Below the pieces are notes generated by a model, which saw only the letters and a list, made by a program, of their open reading frames with translations, did not search any database and had not been told where the DNA came from. DNA of 64,000 bases from JALZMG01 sp963739975 (lineage in GTDB: Bacteria; Actinomycetota; Acidimicrobiia; Acidimicrobiales; Ilumatobacteraceae): assembly GCA_963739975.1 (NCBI GenBank), contig CAVUCK010000010.1, forward strand, positions 129,511 through 193,510. The letters run 5' to 3'. A program made the position numbers and the translations under genes. Positions 32,886-42,500 of this stretch are shown piece after piece. Numbering within the stretch: the first letter of the stretch is position 1; each line of letters opens with the position of its first letter.

Positions 32886-33446
32886 ATGGAGACCACCACG
32901 CCGCTCGCCGTGATCGTCGGCAGCACACGCCTCGGGCGCTTCGGGGACCGTGTCGCCGACTGGTTCGTCGAGCAGGTCGACCGCCGTCACGACTTCGAGG
33001 TCGACCTGATCGACCTGGCAAAGGTTGAGCTCCCAGCCACCCTCGGCGTGGAGACGGACGGTCTGGCCCACTACATCGAGCGGCTCGACGCCGCGGACGC
33101 CTTCGTCATCGTCACCCCCGAGTACAACCACGGCTACCCCGCCTCCCTGAAGCAGGGCATCGACGTCGCGTTCACGCAGTGGCAGGCGAAGCCGGTCGGG
33201 TTCGTCTCGTACGGCGGGATGGCCGGCGGGTTGCGGGCCGTCGAGCAGCTCCGTCAGGTCCTCGCCGAGCTGCACGCCGTGACCGTCAGAGACTGCGTCA
33301 GCATGCACAACCCGTGGACCGTGTTCGATGAAGGTTCACGGCCCGAGGTCGCCGCCGAGGAGGCGGCCGGCGTCATGCTGGACGAGCTCTCGTGGTTCGC
33401 CCGGGCGCTGCGCGAAGCACGCACCGCAGAGCCGTACGCCGCCTGA
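32886..33446 (+). CDS. NADPH-dependent FMN reductase (flavodoxin-like)
   Basis: 186 aa from ATG at 32886. Flavodoxin-like fold with IVGSTRLGRFGDRVADW, VIVTPEYNHGYPASLKQGID and VSYGGMAGGLRAVEQLRQVL, the standard NADPH_FMN_red motifs. It reduces FMN or quinones with NADPH, consistent with control by a redox or xenobiotic sensor at the promoter just upstream. A GTG 9 bases upstream is an alternative start but the promoter spacing favours the ATG. Confidence 0.9.
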   Translation: METTTPLAVIVGSTRLGRFGDRVADWFVEQVDRRHDFEVDLIDLAKVELPATLGVETDGLAHYIERLDAADAFVIVTPEYNHGYPASLKQGIDVAFTQWQAKPVGFVSYGGMAGGLRAVEQLRQVLAELHAVTVRDCVSMHNPWTVFDEGSRPEVAAEEAAGVMLDELSWFARALREARTAEPYAA

Positions 33447-33483
33447 ACCCGTCACGGTCGGCGGATCGAGGTCGCCGTTGCGA

Positions 33484-34200
33484 TCAGCCGGTCGGCAGGG
33501 CGTAGGCCCGCAACACCCCGTTGGAGCCGACCGCCGTCGTGAGGCCCTCCTGCCGGGCCGTCCGGACCGATGCCGACACCGTCAGGCACAGCCCCGTGGC
33601 GGTGATCAGCCACGTCGCCGCGGTGGACGCGCCGACGAACATCGCCGTCGACACGGTCCACAGCAGGGACAGGCTCACCGCCGCCAGCGCCAGGTTGACG
33701 CACGCCCACTGGAACGTGAGGCGCCGGAACAGGCGGGTGACGCCGGGCCGCATCTCCACCTCGGCGTCGAGCGGGCAGAAGTCCTTGGCGAAGCGGGCGA
33801 TCAGCGGCCGCCCGACGGCCACCGAGAGGGCGAACGCACCGGCCGTCAGCAGGGTCCGCAGGACCGGTTGGAGGTAGTAGATGACGGGGTTGCTGCTCCA
33901 CACGTAGATCCCCGTGCGGATGCTGATGCCGAGGCAGCCCAGCACGAGCAGGCCGGGCACGCTCTGGCGGCGCACCAGCCGCCGCGCCACACAAGCGAAC
34001 GACCAGCCGGCCGACGCGATGAACGCCCAGAACAACCCGAGTGCGGCGAGGAAGGTGTAGAAGAGCGCCGTCGGGATGATCGTCGCTTCGATCAGGAACG
34101 GTACGAGGCGGCGCACGACGGCTCCGACGACGGAGACCTTGGTGGGATGGAGTCGCCAGCTCACCTCGTCCGTGGACGCTGACGTTGATGGTGCCGACAT
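33484..34200 (-). CDS. VC0807-like multi-pass membrane protein
   Basis: 238 aa; ATG at 34198-34200 preceded by AGGAG. Five or six hydrophobic segments; motifs IYYLQPVLRTLLTAGAFALS and LFRRLTFQWACVNLALAAVS resemble the VC0807/intracellular-septation-like family. Function unknown, probably an inner-membrane protein. It converges with the FMN reductase gene. Confidence 0.6.
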   Translation of the reverse strand: MSAPSTSASTDEVSWRLHPTKVSVVGAVVRRLVPFLIEATIIPTALFYTFLAALGLFWAFIASAGWSFACVARRLVRRQSVPGLLVLGCLGISIRTGIYVWSSNPVIYYLQPVLRTLLTAGAFALSVAVGRPLIARFAKDFCPLDAEVEMRPGVTRLFRRLTFQWACVNLALAAVSLSLLWTVSTAMFVGASTAATWLITATGLCLTVSASVRTARQEGLTTAVGSNGVLRAYALPTG

Positions 34201-34345
34201 GGAACTCCTGGAGCGCTTTCGTTCGCGCCACCAATGTCCGGAGCAACGCAAGAGGCCGACCCGCTGGTTTCGGCACCAGAGCTCGAACTGCCTCGGAGAT
34301 CACCATACGGCGGGGACGGACCGTTGTGGCCGCGCCCGCCGTCTT

Positions 34346-34385
34346 GGTCAGGCTTCTGGTTGCCCGTCCAACCAGAAACCTGACC
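34346..34385. terminator. 17-bp hairpin after ltrA
   Basis: GGTCAGGCTTCTGGTTG (34346-34362) and CAACCAGAAACCTGACC (34369-34385) pair with one mismatch around a 6-nt loop, 20 bases downstream of the LtrA stop on the minus strand. Confidence 0.8.
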
Positions 34386-34405
34386 AGGACGATCGGAAGC
34401 GCCGA

Positions 34406-35635
34406 TCAGCGGGGGAGCGAGGGTTCGTCGCCCCATGCGTCGATGCGGAGGAAGCGGCTCACGGCGAAGCACCAGAGCACCGTCAGGATCCCCACCAGCA
34501 GGACGGCGAGCAGCCAGGGGGCTGGTCGAGCCCAGCCGACGGCGACGGCCGCGCCAGCAGCGACGGCCAGCGCAGGGCAGAGCGGCCGGTACACGGCGTC
34601 GAGACGTCGAGCGTCGGCCAAGGCTCGTGCGGTGACGATCAGGGCGAGGAGGCCGATCGCGACGGCGCCGGACAGCACCCACGCAGTACTGGCCGGCGTG
34701 CGGTCGTCGCCGGCATGGGCGATCAGGCTGACCATCGCCGCGCCTGCAGCCGTGATGGACAGCGTGATGGGCAGGTGGCTCAGCAGCCAACGCACCGTCG
34801 AACTTCCCTCGCCATGCGGCAGGCGCCCGCCCACCAGGTCGAAGTAGATCCACCAGAAGCCGAAGCCGATGGTCAGCGCAAACATCCCGGTCGTGATCGT
34901 CTTGGCCTCACCCTCCGACGAGGACAGGCCATCGACCACGCCGAACACGACCTCGCCGAGGACGATGATCGTGAACAGCCCCAGCCGCTCGACCAGCGAA
35001 TGCGTCGGAGGCATGGCCCGGCTCATGGCGGTTCCCGATCGGGCCAGCAGCACGAAGGTCAACGCCCAGCCGATGGCGACGCTCGCCCACACGATGAGTC
35101 GCGGTCCGGCAGGGAGGAAGGCGCTGGCCAGGACGGCGACTGCGGCCACGACCATGCCGACGAGGTAGCGCCCGGCGACGCCCAGGAACTCCACGTGGCC
35201 CCGCCGGTCCTGCCGCCGCACGGCGTACCACAGCCACGCCGAGAACGCGAGGAAGGTCGCGTACACGAGCGCGAACGATCGGCCGCTGCCGTTGGCCGCG
35301 TCAGCCGTGAACACCGCCAGCAGGACCAGAACGCCCATCTGGACGAACACGACGTTGCGCGTCCGCCCATCCTCGCGGCCGTGCAGCTCGAGATACACGG
35401 ATCCGTTGACCCAGGCGATCCAGATCAAGGCGAAGACGATGGCGAACTCGGCGACGGCGCGCCCCGACACGTGCTCGGCGAGGTGGTGGGCGGCTTGACC
35501 GATGACGGCCACGTAGACGAGGTCGTAGAAGAGCTCGAGCACGCTGACCGTCCGGCCCGTCACCACCTCACCGTGCGGTCGCGGCGGGCGCCAGAACCAC
35601 CGCTTGAAACGCCGCCCGAGCGTCTCATCGCTCAC
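34406..35635 (-). CDS. ltrA: Low-temperature-requirement protein A family membrane protein
   Basis: 409 aa from GTG at 35633-35635. About ten hydrophobic segments and the LtrA signature: VLELFYDLVYVAVIGQAAHH near the N-terminus and ERLGLFTIIVLGEVVFGVV in the middle, then GFGFWWIYFD. LtrA was found in Listeria as needed for growth in the cold; its molecular role is unknown. Stand-alone gene with a strong terminator. Confidence 0.85.
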   Translation of the reverse strand: MSDETLGRRFKRWFWRPPRPHGEVVTGRTVSVLELFYDLVYVAVIGQAAHHLAEHVSGRAVAEFAIVFALIWIAWVNGSVYLELHGREDGRTRNVVFVQMGVLVLLAVFTADAANGSGRSFALVYATFLAFSAWLWYAVRRQDRRGHVEFLGVAGRYLVGMVVAAVAVLASAFLPAGPRLIVWASVAIGWALTFVLLARSGTAMSRAMPPTHSLVERLGLFTIIVLGEVVFGVVDGLSSSEGEAKTITTGMFALTIGFGFWWIYFDLVGGRLPHGEGSSTVRWLLSHLPITLSITAAGAAMVSLIAHAGDDRTPASTAWVLSGAVAIGLLALIVTARALADARRLDAVYRPLCPALAVAAGAAVAVGWARPAPWLLAVLLVGILTVLWCFAVSRFLRIDAWGDEPSLPR

Positions 35636-35733
35636 CGTCGCAACGTAGCGACCTGATGCGCAGCGTCCGACGGACGTTCGGCGTGCTCAAATCCCGATCG
35701 AACTAGTCAAGATTGCGGTGGTGCGCCGCTACC

Positions 35734-36222
35734 GTGAGCGCCGTGGCGTCGGTGCTCGGATTCCCCAACCCCGTCAACGAGAAGGCGGCGCGCGTCGTGG
35801 CGGGTGGCGTGGCGATCAGCGCGCTCGTCACGCTCGTGACGGGTTGGCACTGGTTGCTGGTGCCGCTCACCCTCGGGTTCCTCGCTCGAGTGCTCACCGG
35901 ACCGACGCTGAGCCCGCTCGGACAGCTGGCGACCCGCGTCGTGGCGCCTCGACTGGGCGGTCCGGTCCTGGTACCGGGCCCACCGAAGCGCTTCGCTCAG
36001 TCCGTCGGCCTGGCGCTGACCGCCGCCGCCGCAGTGGCCAGCCTGGTGCTCGACCGTCCCGTCGTGGCCTCGGTCCTCCTCGGCGTGCTCATCCTCTTCG
36101 CCACCCTCGAGTCGGTCGTGGGGTTCTGTGCCGGATGCTGGATGTTTGGTCAGCTCATGCGCGTCGGAGTCATTCCCGAGGCGGCCTGCGTCGCGTGCGC
36201 CGACATCTGGCGCCGCGCCTGA
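35734..36222 (+). CDS. DUF4395 family membrane protein
   Basis: 162 aa from GTG at 35734. Starts GFPNPVNEKAARV, the DUF4395 hallmark, has four hydrophobic segments, and ends with FCAGCWMFGQLM and ACVAC, two Cys pairs often seen in this family next to thioredoxin-like or sulfur-handling genes. Role unknown. It ends two bases from the convergent SRPBCC gene. Confidence 0.82.
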   Translation: MSAVASVLGFPNPVNEKAARVVAGGVAISALVTLVTGWHWLLVPLTLGFLARVLTGPTLSPLGQLATRVVAPRLGGPVLVPGPPKRFAQSVGLALTAAAAVASLVLDRPVVASVLLGVLILFATLESVVGFCAGCWMFGQLMRVGVIPEAACVACADIWRRA

Positions 36223-36224
36223 GG

Positions 36225-36725
36225 TCAGCGCCGGGCGGGCCGCGGCGTGGCCGCGGCGACCAGGTCGGCGAGGTGCCGCAACGAGTGCTCGAGGTGATCG
36301 CGGCCGAACGGCGGGAAGTGGATGATCTGGCGCACCGGGGGTGAAACGGCTGACCAGTCGTAGGTGATCGTCACGTTCGTCTGCGACGGGCCGCTCGCCG
36401 TCAGGTCGTAGCGCCAGAACCAGCCGCCGAACCCGAGCTCGCCGGTCTCCGGCGATTCCTGTCCAGGCTGCCAGGCGATCGCCTGCGGAGGGTCGAAGAC
36501 CTCCACCCGGTTGGCCATCTCGTAGTCCTTGTCAGGGTGGTTCTCGTGGTGCATCGCCATCCGAAAGATCTGGCCCGTCGCCGTCAACGGGGCGGCGCCG
36601 CGAGCGGCGCGGACCCAGCCTGTGCCGTCGATCGCGGGGTGTGCTGCGGGGTCGGCCAGCACCGCGAACACGGCATCAGGCGTCGCCTCGATCGTGGTCG
36701 TCGCGGTCATGCGCTCAGGTTCCAT
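36225..36725 (-). CDS. SRPBCC family protein
   Basis: 166 aa; ATG at 36723-36725 with GAGG upstream. START/Bet v1-like fold: opening strand TATTTIEATPDAVFAVLADP, NRVEVFDPPQAIAWQPG in the middle, and a long C-terminal helix (HLEHSLRHLADLVAAA). Such proteins bind or transport hydrophobic ligands or act in polyketide-type chemistry; ligand unknown. Confidence 0.82.
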   Translation of the reverse strand: MEPERMTATTTIEATPDAVFAVLADPAAHPAIDGTGWVRAARGAAPLTATGQIFRMAMHHENHPDKDYEMANRVEVFDPPQAIAWQPGQESPETGELGFGGWFWRYDLTASGPSQTNVTITYDWSAVSPPVRQIIHFPPFGRDHLEHSLRHLADLVAAATPRPARR

Positions 36726-36786
36726 GCGACCTCAGACGATCGGCATCAGCCGAACTCATCGGCGCTCGACACGGGGCCCGTGCCGA

Positions 36787-37644
36787 TCACGCCTTCTCGG
36801 CCGGGCCGGCCGTCGAGTGGTGGGCCGGGACCTCGTCGGACGTGAGGTGGCGGAGGAACGTCGCGATGTCGCCGGCGACACGTTCAGGCTGCTCCCAGTT
36901 CGGACTGTGGCCGGCGCCTTCGTACACCACCAGGCGGGCACCCGGGATCGTCGAGAGCAGGGCGTCCTGCTCGGCGCGCGGGACGAGCGCGTCGTGATCG
37001 CCCCACAGGAGCAGCGTGGCGGCCGTGATCGCGCCGTGTCGGGCGGCTGGCATGGTGCGGACGCCGGCGAACGCGTCCCGCCAGACACGGGCCGGAGCCT
37101 TGAGGCTCTCGGCGACGAGCTGCTCGAAGAACTGATCCGGGACGGGCGCCGCCAGCGTGCTCGATTGGAACTGGCGGACGAACTCCTCGCTGATCGGATC
37201 GGTGAGGTCGCGGGCGACCGACCACACCTCGTCGAACACGTCGTCGGGGAGCTTGGTGAAGCCGCCGATCAAGACGAGCCCGGCGACGACCCCGGGATGC
37301 TCGGCGGCCAGCCGCTGCACGACGAGCGTCCCCATCGAATGACCGACGAGCAGGGCCGAGGTGACGTCGAGCTGATCGAGGAGGTCGCGGACGTCGGCGG
37401 CGAAGTGATCGGGGGTGTAGCCCGCCGGCGGGGCGTCCGATCCCCCGAAGCCGCGCAGCGAGACGCTGATCGCCCCGACAGCGGGCGGCAGCGCGTCGAG
37501 CACCGGTTGGAACGAGCGCCACGAGTCGGGCCAACCATGGATGAACACGACGGTGATCGGACCATCACCGCGCAACCCATAGCGCAGACGGTGGCCGTCG
37601 GTCGATGTCAGGGTGTGCTCGGTGACGGGAACGGTGCGGGTCAT
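36787..37644 (-). CDS. Alpha/beta hydrolase
   Basis: 285 aa; ATG at 37642-37644 preceded by GGAGG. Oxyanion motif FIHGWPDSWRSF, nucleophile elbow VGHSMGTL (Ser), acid in LLWGDHDALVPR and His in YEGAGHSPNWEQP. It resembles epoxide-hydrolase or lipase-like members; substrate unknown. Its start overlaps the stop of the hydrolase gene upstream (ATGA), so it is the last gene of a coupled three-gene operon starting with the methyltransferase. Confidence 0.87.
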   Translation of the reverse strand: MTRTVPVTEHTLTSTDGHRLRYGLRGDGPITVVFIHGWPDSWRSFQPVLDALPPAVGAISVSLRGFGGSDAPPAGYTPDHFAADVRDLLDQLDVTSALLVGHSMGTLVVQRLAAEHPGVVAGLVLIGGFTKLPDDVFDEVWSVARDLTDPISEEFVRQFQSSTLAAPVPDQFFEQLVAESLKAPARVWRDAFAGVRTMPAARHGAITAATLLLWGDHDALVPRAEQDALLSTIPGARLVVYEGAGHSPNWEQPERVAGDIATFLRHLTSDEVPAHHSTAGPAEKA

Positions 37645-38525
37645 GATCGGACCTCCATGGTCGTGTTTGGTTGGTGGGCGAGGAAGTCGGTGAGGACGTC
37701 CAGGTAGCGGTCCCTGGTCGCCCGGTCGCCGCGGATGTTGTGGCCGGCTCCCGGCATCGGGGTCACCGCGACGTGCGGCGACGATCGGTGGAGGCGGTTC
37801 TCGTGGTGCGGTTGGAAGGCGGCGTCGTACCTGGGGTCCGCCCGGACGACGAGGCCGGGGCGGTGCAGCGGCCGGTCGGGTTCGAAGGTGCGAAACGTCG
37901 TGCCGTCGAGCACCTTGGTGATGGCCTCCGGGTCGGTCTGGGCGAGCGATGCGGCCCGCGACCACAGGGCGTCATCGTGGAGGTGATCGCCGAGGCGGTC
38001 ACCGGCAGGATGTGGCGAGGCGGCGAGCAAGTCCCGATACGTCTCGATTGGGGCGTGCTGCGCCTGGAGCCGTTCGATGTGTTCGCCCAGGACGGCGAAG
38101 CCCCGGGCGAGGCTGGTGGCGGCGAACGCTCGTGCCTCGACGATGTAGAGCGGCGGGTCCTCGAGGAACACTGCGGCGATCAAGGGGTGCCGGTCCTGGG
38201 CGAGCGCGGCAGCGACGATGGCGCCCAACGAATGGCCGACCACGACGGCCGGTTCGCCGATCATCTGCAGCAACCGGTCGGCGTCGCCGAGGTAGTCGTC
38301 GAGGCGGTATCGGCCCGGCGTGCGGGCCGAGCGGCCGTGGCCGCGCAGGTCGAGGGCGTAGGCGCGCCAGGCCCCCTCGGTGCGGGCGATGACTGGTGCC
38401 CAGCTGGTGCTGTTCGCCGACAGCCCGTGGAGGAGCACGAGCGGCCGGCCGTTGGAGTCGCCGGCGTGGTCATAGGCGATGGCCGGGCCGCGACCCGGGA
38501 CCAGGTGTTGCGAGATGGCGGTCAC
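37641..38525 (-). CDS. Alpha/beta hydrolase
   Basis: 294 aa from GTG at 38523-38525. LLHGLSANSTSW, nucleophile elbow VGHSLGAI, and His in MPGAGHNIRGD; the acid residue may be D in VVRADPRYDA. The cap region differs from the next hydrolase, so this is not a recent duplicate. Substrate unknown. It is coupled on both sides by 4-base overlaps (GTGA with the methyltransferase, ATGA with the second hydrolase), suggesting a three-step pathway. Confidence 0.86.
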   Translation of the reverse strand: MTAISQHLVPGRGPAIAYDHAGDSNGRPLVLLHGLSANSTSWAPVIARTEGAWRAYALDLRGHGRSARTPGRYRLDDYLGDADRLLQMIGEPAVVVGHSLGAIVAAALAQDRHPLIAAVFLEDPPLYIVEARAFAATSLARGFAVLGEHIERLQAQHAPIETYRDLLAASPHPAGDRLGDHLHDDALWSRAASLAQTDPEAITKVLDGTTFRTFEPDRPLHRPGLVVRADPRYDAAFQPHHENRLHRSSPHVAVTPMPGAGHNIRGDRATRDRYLDVLTDFLAHQPNTTMEVRS

Positions 38526-39475
38526 GTCCGGACTCCGGCGAAGCAGGCCATGGCGATGGCGTCGACGTGGCGGTGGCTCGTGCCGCAGCAGCCGCCGAGC
38601 ACCTGCAGTTGCGGATGGCAGCGCCGGAGCTGGCGGTAGTGCTCGGCGAGCTCGATGGGATCGCCGGCGTCCAGCTCGGTGGCGGCGTCCAGCTCGGCGT
38701 GGCTCATCGCCGACGCGTTGGCCCGGATCCCGCCGATCCGTGCCGTCCAGGGCGCGGCAGGGTCGAGCACCGAAGCGAAGTGCGTCGGATGGGCGCAGTT
38801 GACCATGAAGTAGGCGGGGTAGCCGCCGCTGGTGCGATCGACGGCGGCGACGGCGTCGCCGAGACCGTCACCCGAGGGCAAGGTCCCGTCGGTCTCGACG
38901 GTGAACGAGATGACCACGGGCATGCGGGCGTCTCGCGCGGCGAGGGTGACACCGATGGCTTCGGCCGGGTGGGTCATGGTGACTGCCGTGATCAGATCGG
39001 CCTCGGAGCCGGCGAAGGCCTGGGCCTGCAGGGAGTGGTAGGCCCGCGCCTCCTCGACCGTCATCAGCTCGTCGGCCCGGTAGCCGTCGCCTCGTGGGCC
39101 GATGGCACCACTGACGACGACGGGCGTCTCCGGCCGCTGCCGACGGTGCCGGGCCCCGACGAGGAGGGCAACGGCGGCGTGGTTCGCCTCGATCAGCCGG
39201 TCGGTCGAGTACGTCTGGCGAGCCCCCCAGTCCGGGGAGGCCCTCCAGGTCGGCGTGTCCAGCACGATGCCGACCCGGTGGCGCTCGGCGACGTCGAGGT
39301 AGGCGTCGTAGTAGCGCTGCAGAGCGGCGTGCCCAGCGGCGTCGTCGAGCAGCGGGAAGGCGGCGAAGTCGATCAGCTCGAGACCGTCGTCGTAGATGAG
39401 GGTCGTCTCGAGCCCCCCGTCGGCGAGGAAGGGGGCGTGGTCGAGTTGCGGGAGTTGGTGGCGATGCATCGGCAT
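38522..39475 (-). CDS. Homocysteine S-methyltransferase family protein
   Basis: 317 aa; ATG at 39473-39475 with GGAG upstream. TIM-barrel with LADGGLETTLIYDDG at the N-terminus and the three zinc Cys: MVNCAHP and the pair at 296-297 in LGGCCGTS. These enzymes methylate homocysteine with S-methylmethionine or related donors. With two alpha/beta hydrolases coupled behind it, it may serve degradation of a methylated sulfur compound; that is inference. The gene is divergent from a STAND ATPase that may regulate it. Confidence 0.88.
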   Translation of the reverse strand: MPMHRHQLPQLDHAPFLADGGLETTLIYDDGLELIDFAAFPLLDDAAGHAALQRYYDAYLDVAERHRVGIVLDTPTWRASPDWGARQTYSTDRLIEANHAAVALLVGARHRRQRPETPVVVSGAIGPRGDGYRADELMTVEEARAYHSLQAQAFAGSEADLITAVTMTHPAEAIGVTLAARDARMPVVISFTVETDGTLPSGDGLGDAVAAVDRTSGGYPAYFMVNCAHPTHFASVLDPAAPWTARIGGIRANASAMSHAELDAATELDAGDPIELAEHYRQLRRCHPQLQVLGGCCGTSHRHVDAIAMACFAGVRT

Positions 39476-39520
39476 GGTGGCTCCGTTCGGGTGGTTCGTC
39501 TTGCACGACGCACCGGTGGC

Positions 39521-39547
39521 GTGAAGACGTGGTTCACGATGTGAATC
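39521..39547. promoter_or_regulatory. Inverted GTGAA half-sites between divergent genes
   Basis: The 123-base divergent spacer holds GTGAA (39521-39525), GGTTCAC (39531-39537) and GTGAATC (39541-39547). The first two are inverted with a 7-base spacer and the last two with a 3-base spacer. They may be operator half-sites for the methyltransferase operon or the STAND gene. Confidence 0.35.
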
Positions 39548-39598
39548 GAGGGTCACGGCCGGCTGAGTCCGCGGACCGATCGACGAGACTGGGGGAGC

Positions 39599-42500
39599 GT
39601 GGACGGCATCGAGCGCCTGGTCGGCCGGGACGAGACCGTGGCACGACTGCGCCACGCGCTCGACCAGTCGTTGGCGGCACGGGGCCGGGTCGTGCTCGTC
39701 GCCGGAGAACCGGGGATCGGCAAGACGGCCGTCCTGAGTGCGCTGGCCGCCGAGGCGGCCGGCCGTTCCGTGCTCGTCGCCTGGGGCCAGTGCTGGGACG
39801 ACGCCATGGCGCCGGCGTACTGGCCGTGGACGCAAGTGCTGCGCGAGCTCGGCGACGACGCCGAGGGCGAGTCGGCGGATGGGCTGTTGTCGGGTCGGGA
39901 CGGCCCGGCCGCCGGTGACGCGCCGGGTGATCGCTTCGAGCTGTTCGACCGAGCGCGCACCATCCTGATCGAGGCGTCCGGCCCGAACGGTCTGGTCGTC
40001 CTGCTCGATGACCTGCACTGGGCCGACGAGGCGTCGCTGGCGCTCCTCTCCTTCGCCGCCCGGCACGTGCAGCGCGCTCGGCTGTTGATCGTCGGGGCGT
40101 TTCGCGACCTCGACGCCGGACCCACGATGACCCGGGCGACGAGGGGCATCGAGGTGATCGCGCTGCCGGGGCTGGCCGATGACGACGCCGCCGAGCTGGC
40201 CCACGCCGTGGCTGGCGAACGCCTCCAGCCGGACACCGTCGCCGACCTGGTGCAACGAGCCGGAGGAAACCCGCTGTACGTGCGCGAGCTGACCCGCCTG
40301 TCGGTCGCCGGCCACGCCCGAGATGTGGTGCCCCAACCGCTGGGCGGGATCCGGGAGGTGGTCGCCGAGCGACTGGCCGGTCTCTCGCCGGCCTGCCGGA
40401 CGATGCTCGATGTCGCCGCCGTCCTCGGTGCCGACGTGCGCGTGGACGTCCTCACCCGGACGCTGGGCGAACGCGGCGACCTCACCGACCTGCTGGCCGA
40501 GGCGATCCAGGCGAGGATCCTGGTGGCACCGACCGACTCGATGACCCCGCTCGCCTTCAGCCACGACCTGTTCCGCGAGGTGCTCGGCGTGATGCTCGAC
40601 CCAGCGACCAAGGCGCAGCTGCACCTCACGGTGGCCCGCACGCTCGATGAGCTCCAGACCGACGGTGCGCCGGTGACCCATGCGTCGCTCGCGGCCCACT
40701 ACGTGGCTGCCGCCTCGCTCGGCTTGCGCCCAGCAGCAGGAGATGCCGTCCGCCACTCCCAGCGCGCCGCCGCCGAGGCAGCCACGCAACTGGCCTTCAA
40801 GGACGCCGTCGGCCACCTCCGTCGAGCGCTCCTCGCGCTGGCGCTCGCCGACCGCCCGGATCCAGGAGTGCGCCTCGACCTGCTGTTGTCGTTGGGCACC
40901 GCGCTCGATCAGAGCGGTGATGCGCCGGCCGCACGGCGCTGCCTGCTCGAGGCCGCCGACCTGGCCCGCCAGCTCGACGACCGCGACCGGTTCGCCCGTG
41001 CCGCCATCGGCACCCATCAGCTCGGCGCCTTGAGTGGCTTGGCGCGCGAGCACAACGTGCGGCTGCTCGAGGAGTCGGTCAGGGGCCTGGCCGGCCGGCC
41101 AACGGCGTTGCGGTCGCGGACCCTGGCCAGCCTGGCCAGGGAGCTGCATCACACGTGGGACCCCGATGTCGACGACCGGGCGCACGCCGTTGCTGCCGAA
41201 GCTGTCGTCCTCGCCCGCCAACTCGACGACCCGGCCACGCTCGGGTTCTGCCTGCTCGCCCTCCACGACACGAAGTGGTCCGTCGGGTCGGCGGTCGAAC
41301 GCCTGCCGATCGTCGACGAGATGCGTGACCTCGGGCGGCTCGCCGATGATCGCCAGCTGTTCGCCCAGGCGCAGCTGTTGCGGGCCACCGCGCTCCTGGA
41401 GCTCGGCGAGCCGTCCGCCCGAGCGGAGCTCGAGCGCTACTGCCGCACGGCCGATGACCTCGGACACGCTCGAGGCCGCTGGGGAGCGCTCTCGCGGCGG
41501 GCGGTCGTCGCTCTCCTGGCCGGTCAACTCGAAGAGGCTGACGCGCTCGGGGCCGCCGCGGCGCGGCTCGGCGAGGAGATCGGTGAGCCCGATACGCCAG
41601 GAGTGCGTGACACGTTGTTGTGGGAGATCGCTCGCTTCCGAGAGGGTTGGGCGCAGTTCGTGACCGAAGCGCACTGGGTTCCACCGGGTCACTGGCCCCC
41701 CGTGCGAGCGGTGCTGCTGGCGGCCCGAGGTGATCGCTCAGCAGCCGAAGCCGCGCTCGCCGGGTACTCACTCGACCAGGACCGCCAGGGGGGCGTTCGT
41801 CGTCACGACGGCTGGATGCCCATGATCATCACCGAAGCGGTGGTCGTCGCTGGGCGTGACGCACAACGGACGGAGGTGTACGAGTGGTTGCGGCCCCTCG
41901 TCGGCAACCACCTCGTCTACGGCGGCTGCATGGGGTACGGGGGAGCGGTCGATCACCACCTCGGCACCCTCGCCGCCGCCCTTGGCCGTCATGACGACGC
42001 CGTGAACCACTTCCGGACCGCCCTGTCGATGCATGAGCGGGTCGGCGCCGTCGCCTGGGCGGCACTCGATCGCTCCATGCTCGCCGCCGAGCAGGCGGCC
42101 CCACCCATCGATTCGGATGCCCGTGGCGGCGACACCGGCAACGCCCTGCGCCGCAACGGGGACGCATGGCAGGTCACGTTTCGTGGGCGATCGTCGACCG
42201 TCCGCCACGTCAAGGGGATGATCGACCTCGCCGTGCTCCTCGGGCGGCCAGGCCGGGAGGTGCCCGCACTCGAGTTGATGGGCGGCGTCGACGTCGGCGG
42301 TGCTCCCGGCCCCGTCCTCGACGACCGAGCTCGCCGCGCCTATCAGACTCGCGTTGGGGAGTTGGAGGCAGAGATCGACGACGCCAGCGCGGCCAACGAC
42401 TGGGTGCGCGCGGAGCGCGCCGAGGTTCAGCTCGACGCACTCGTCGAGCAACTCAGCCAGGCCTTCGGACTCGGCGGACGTCATCGCGCCGCAGGTGCAG

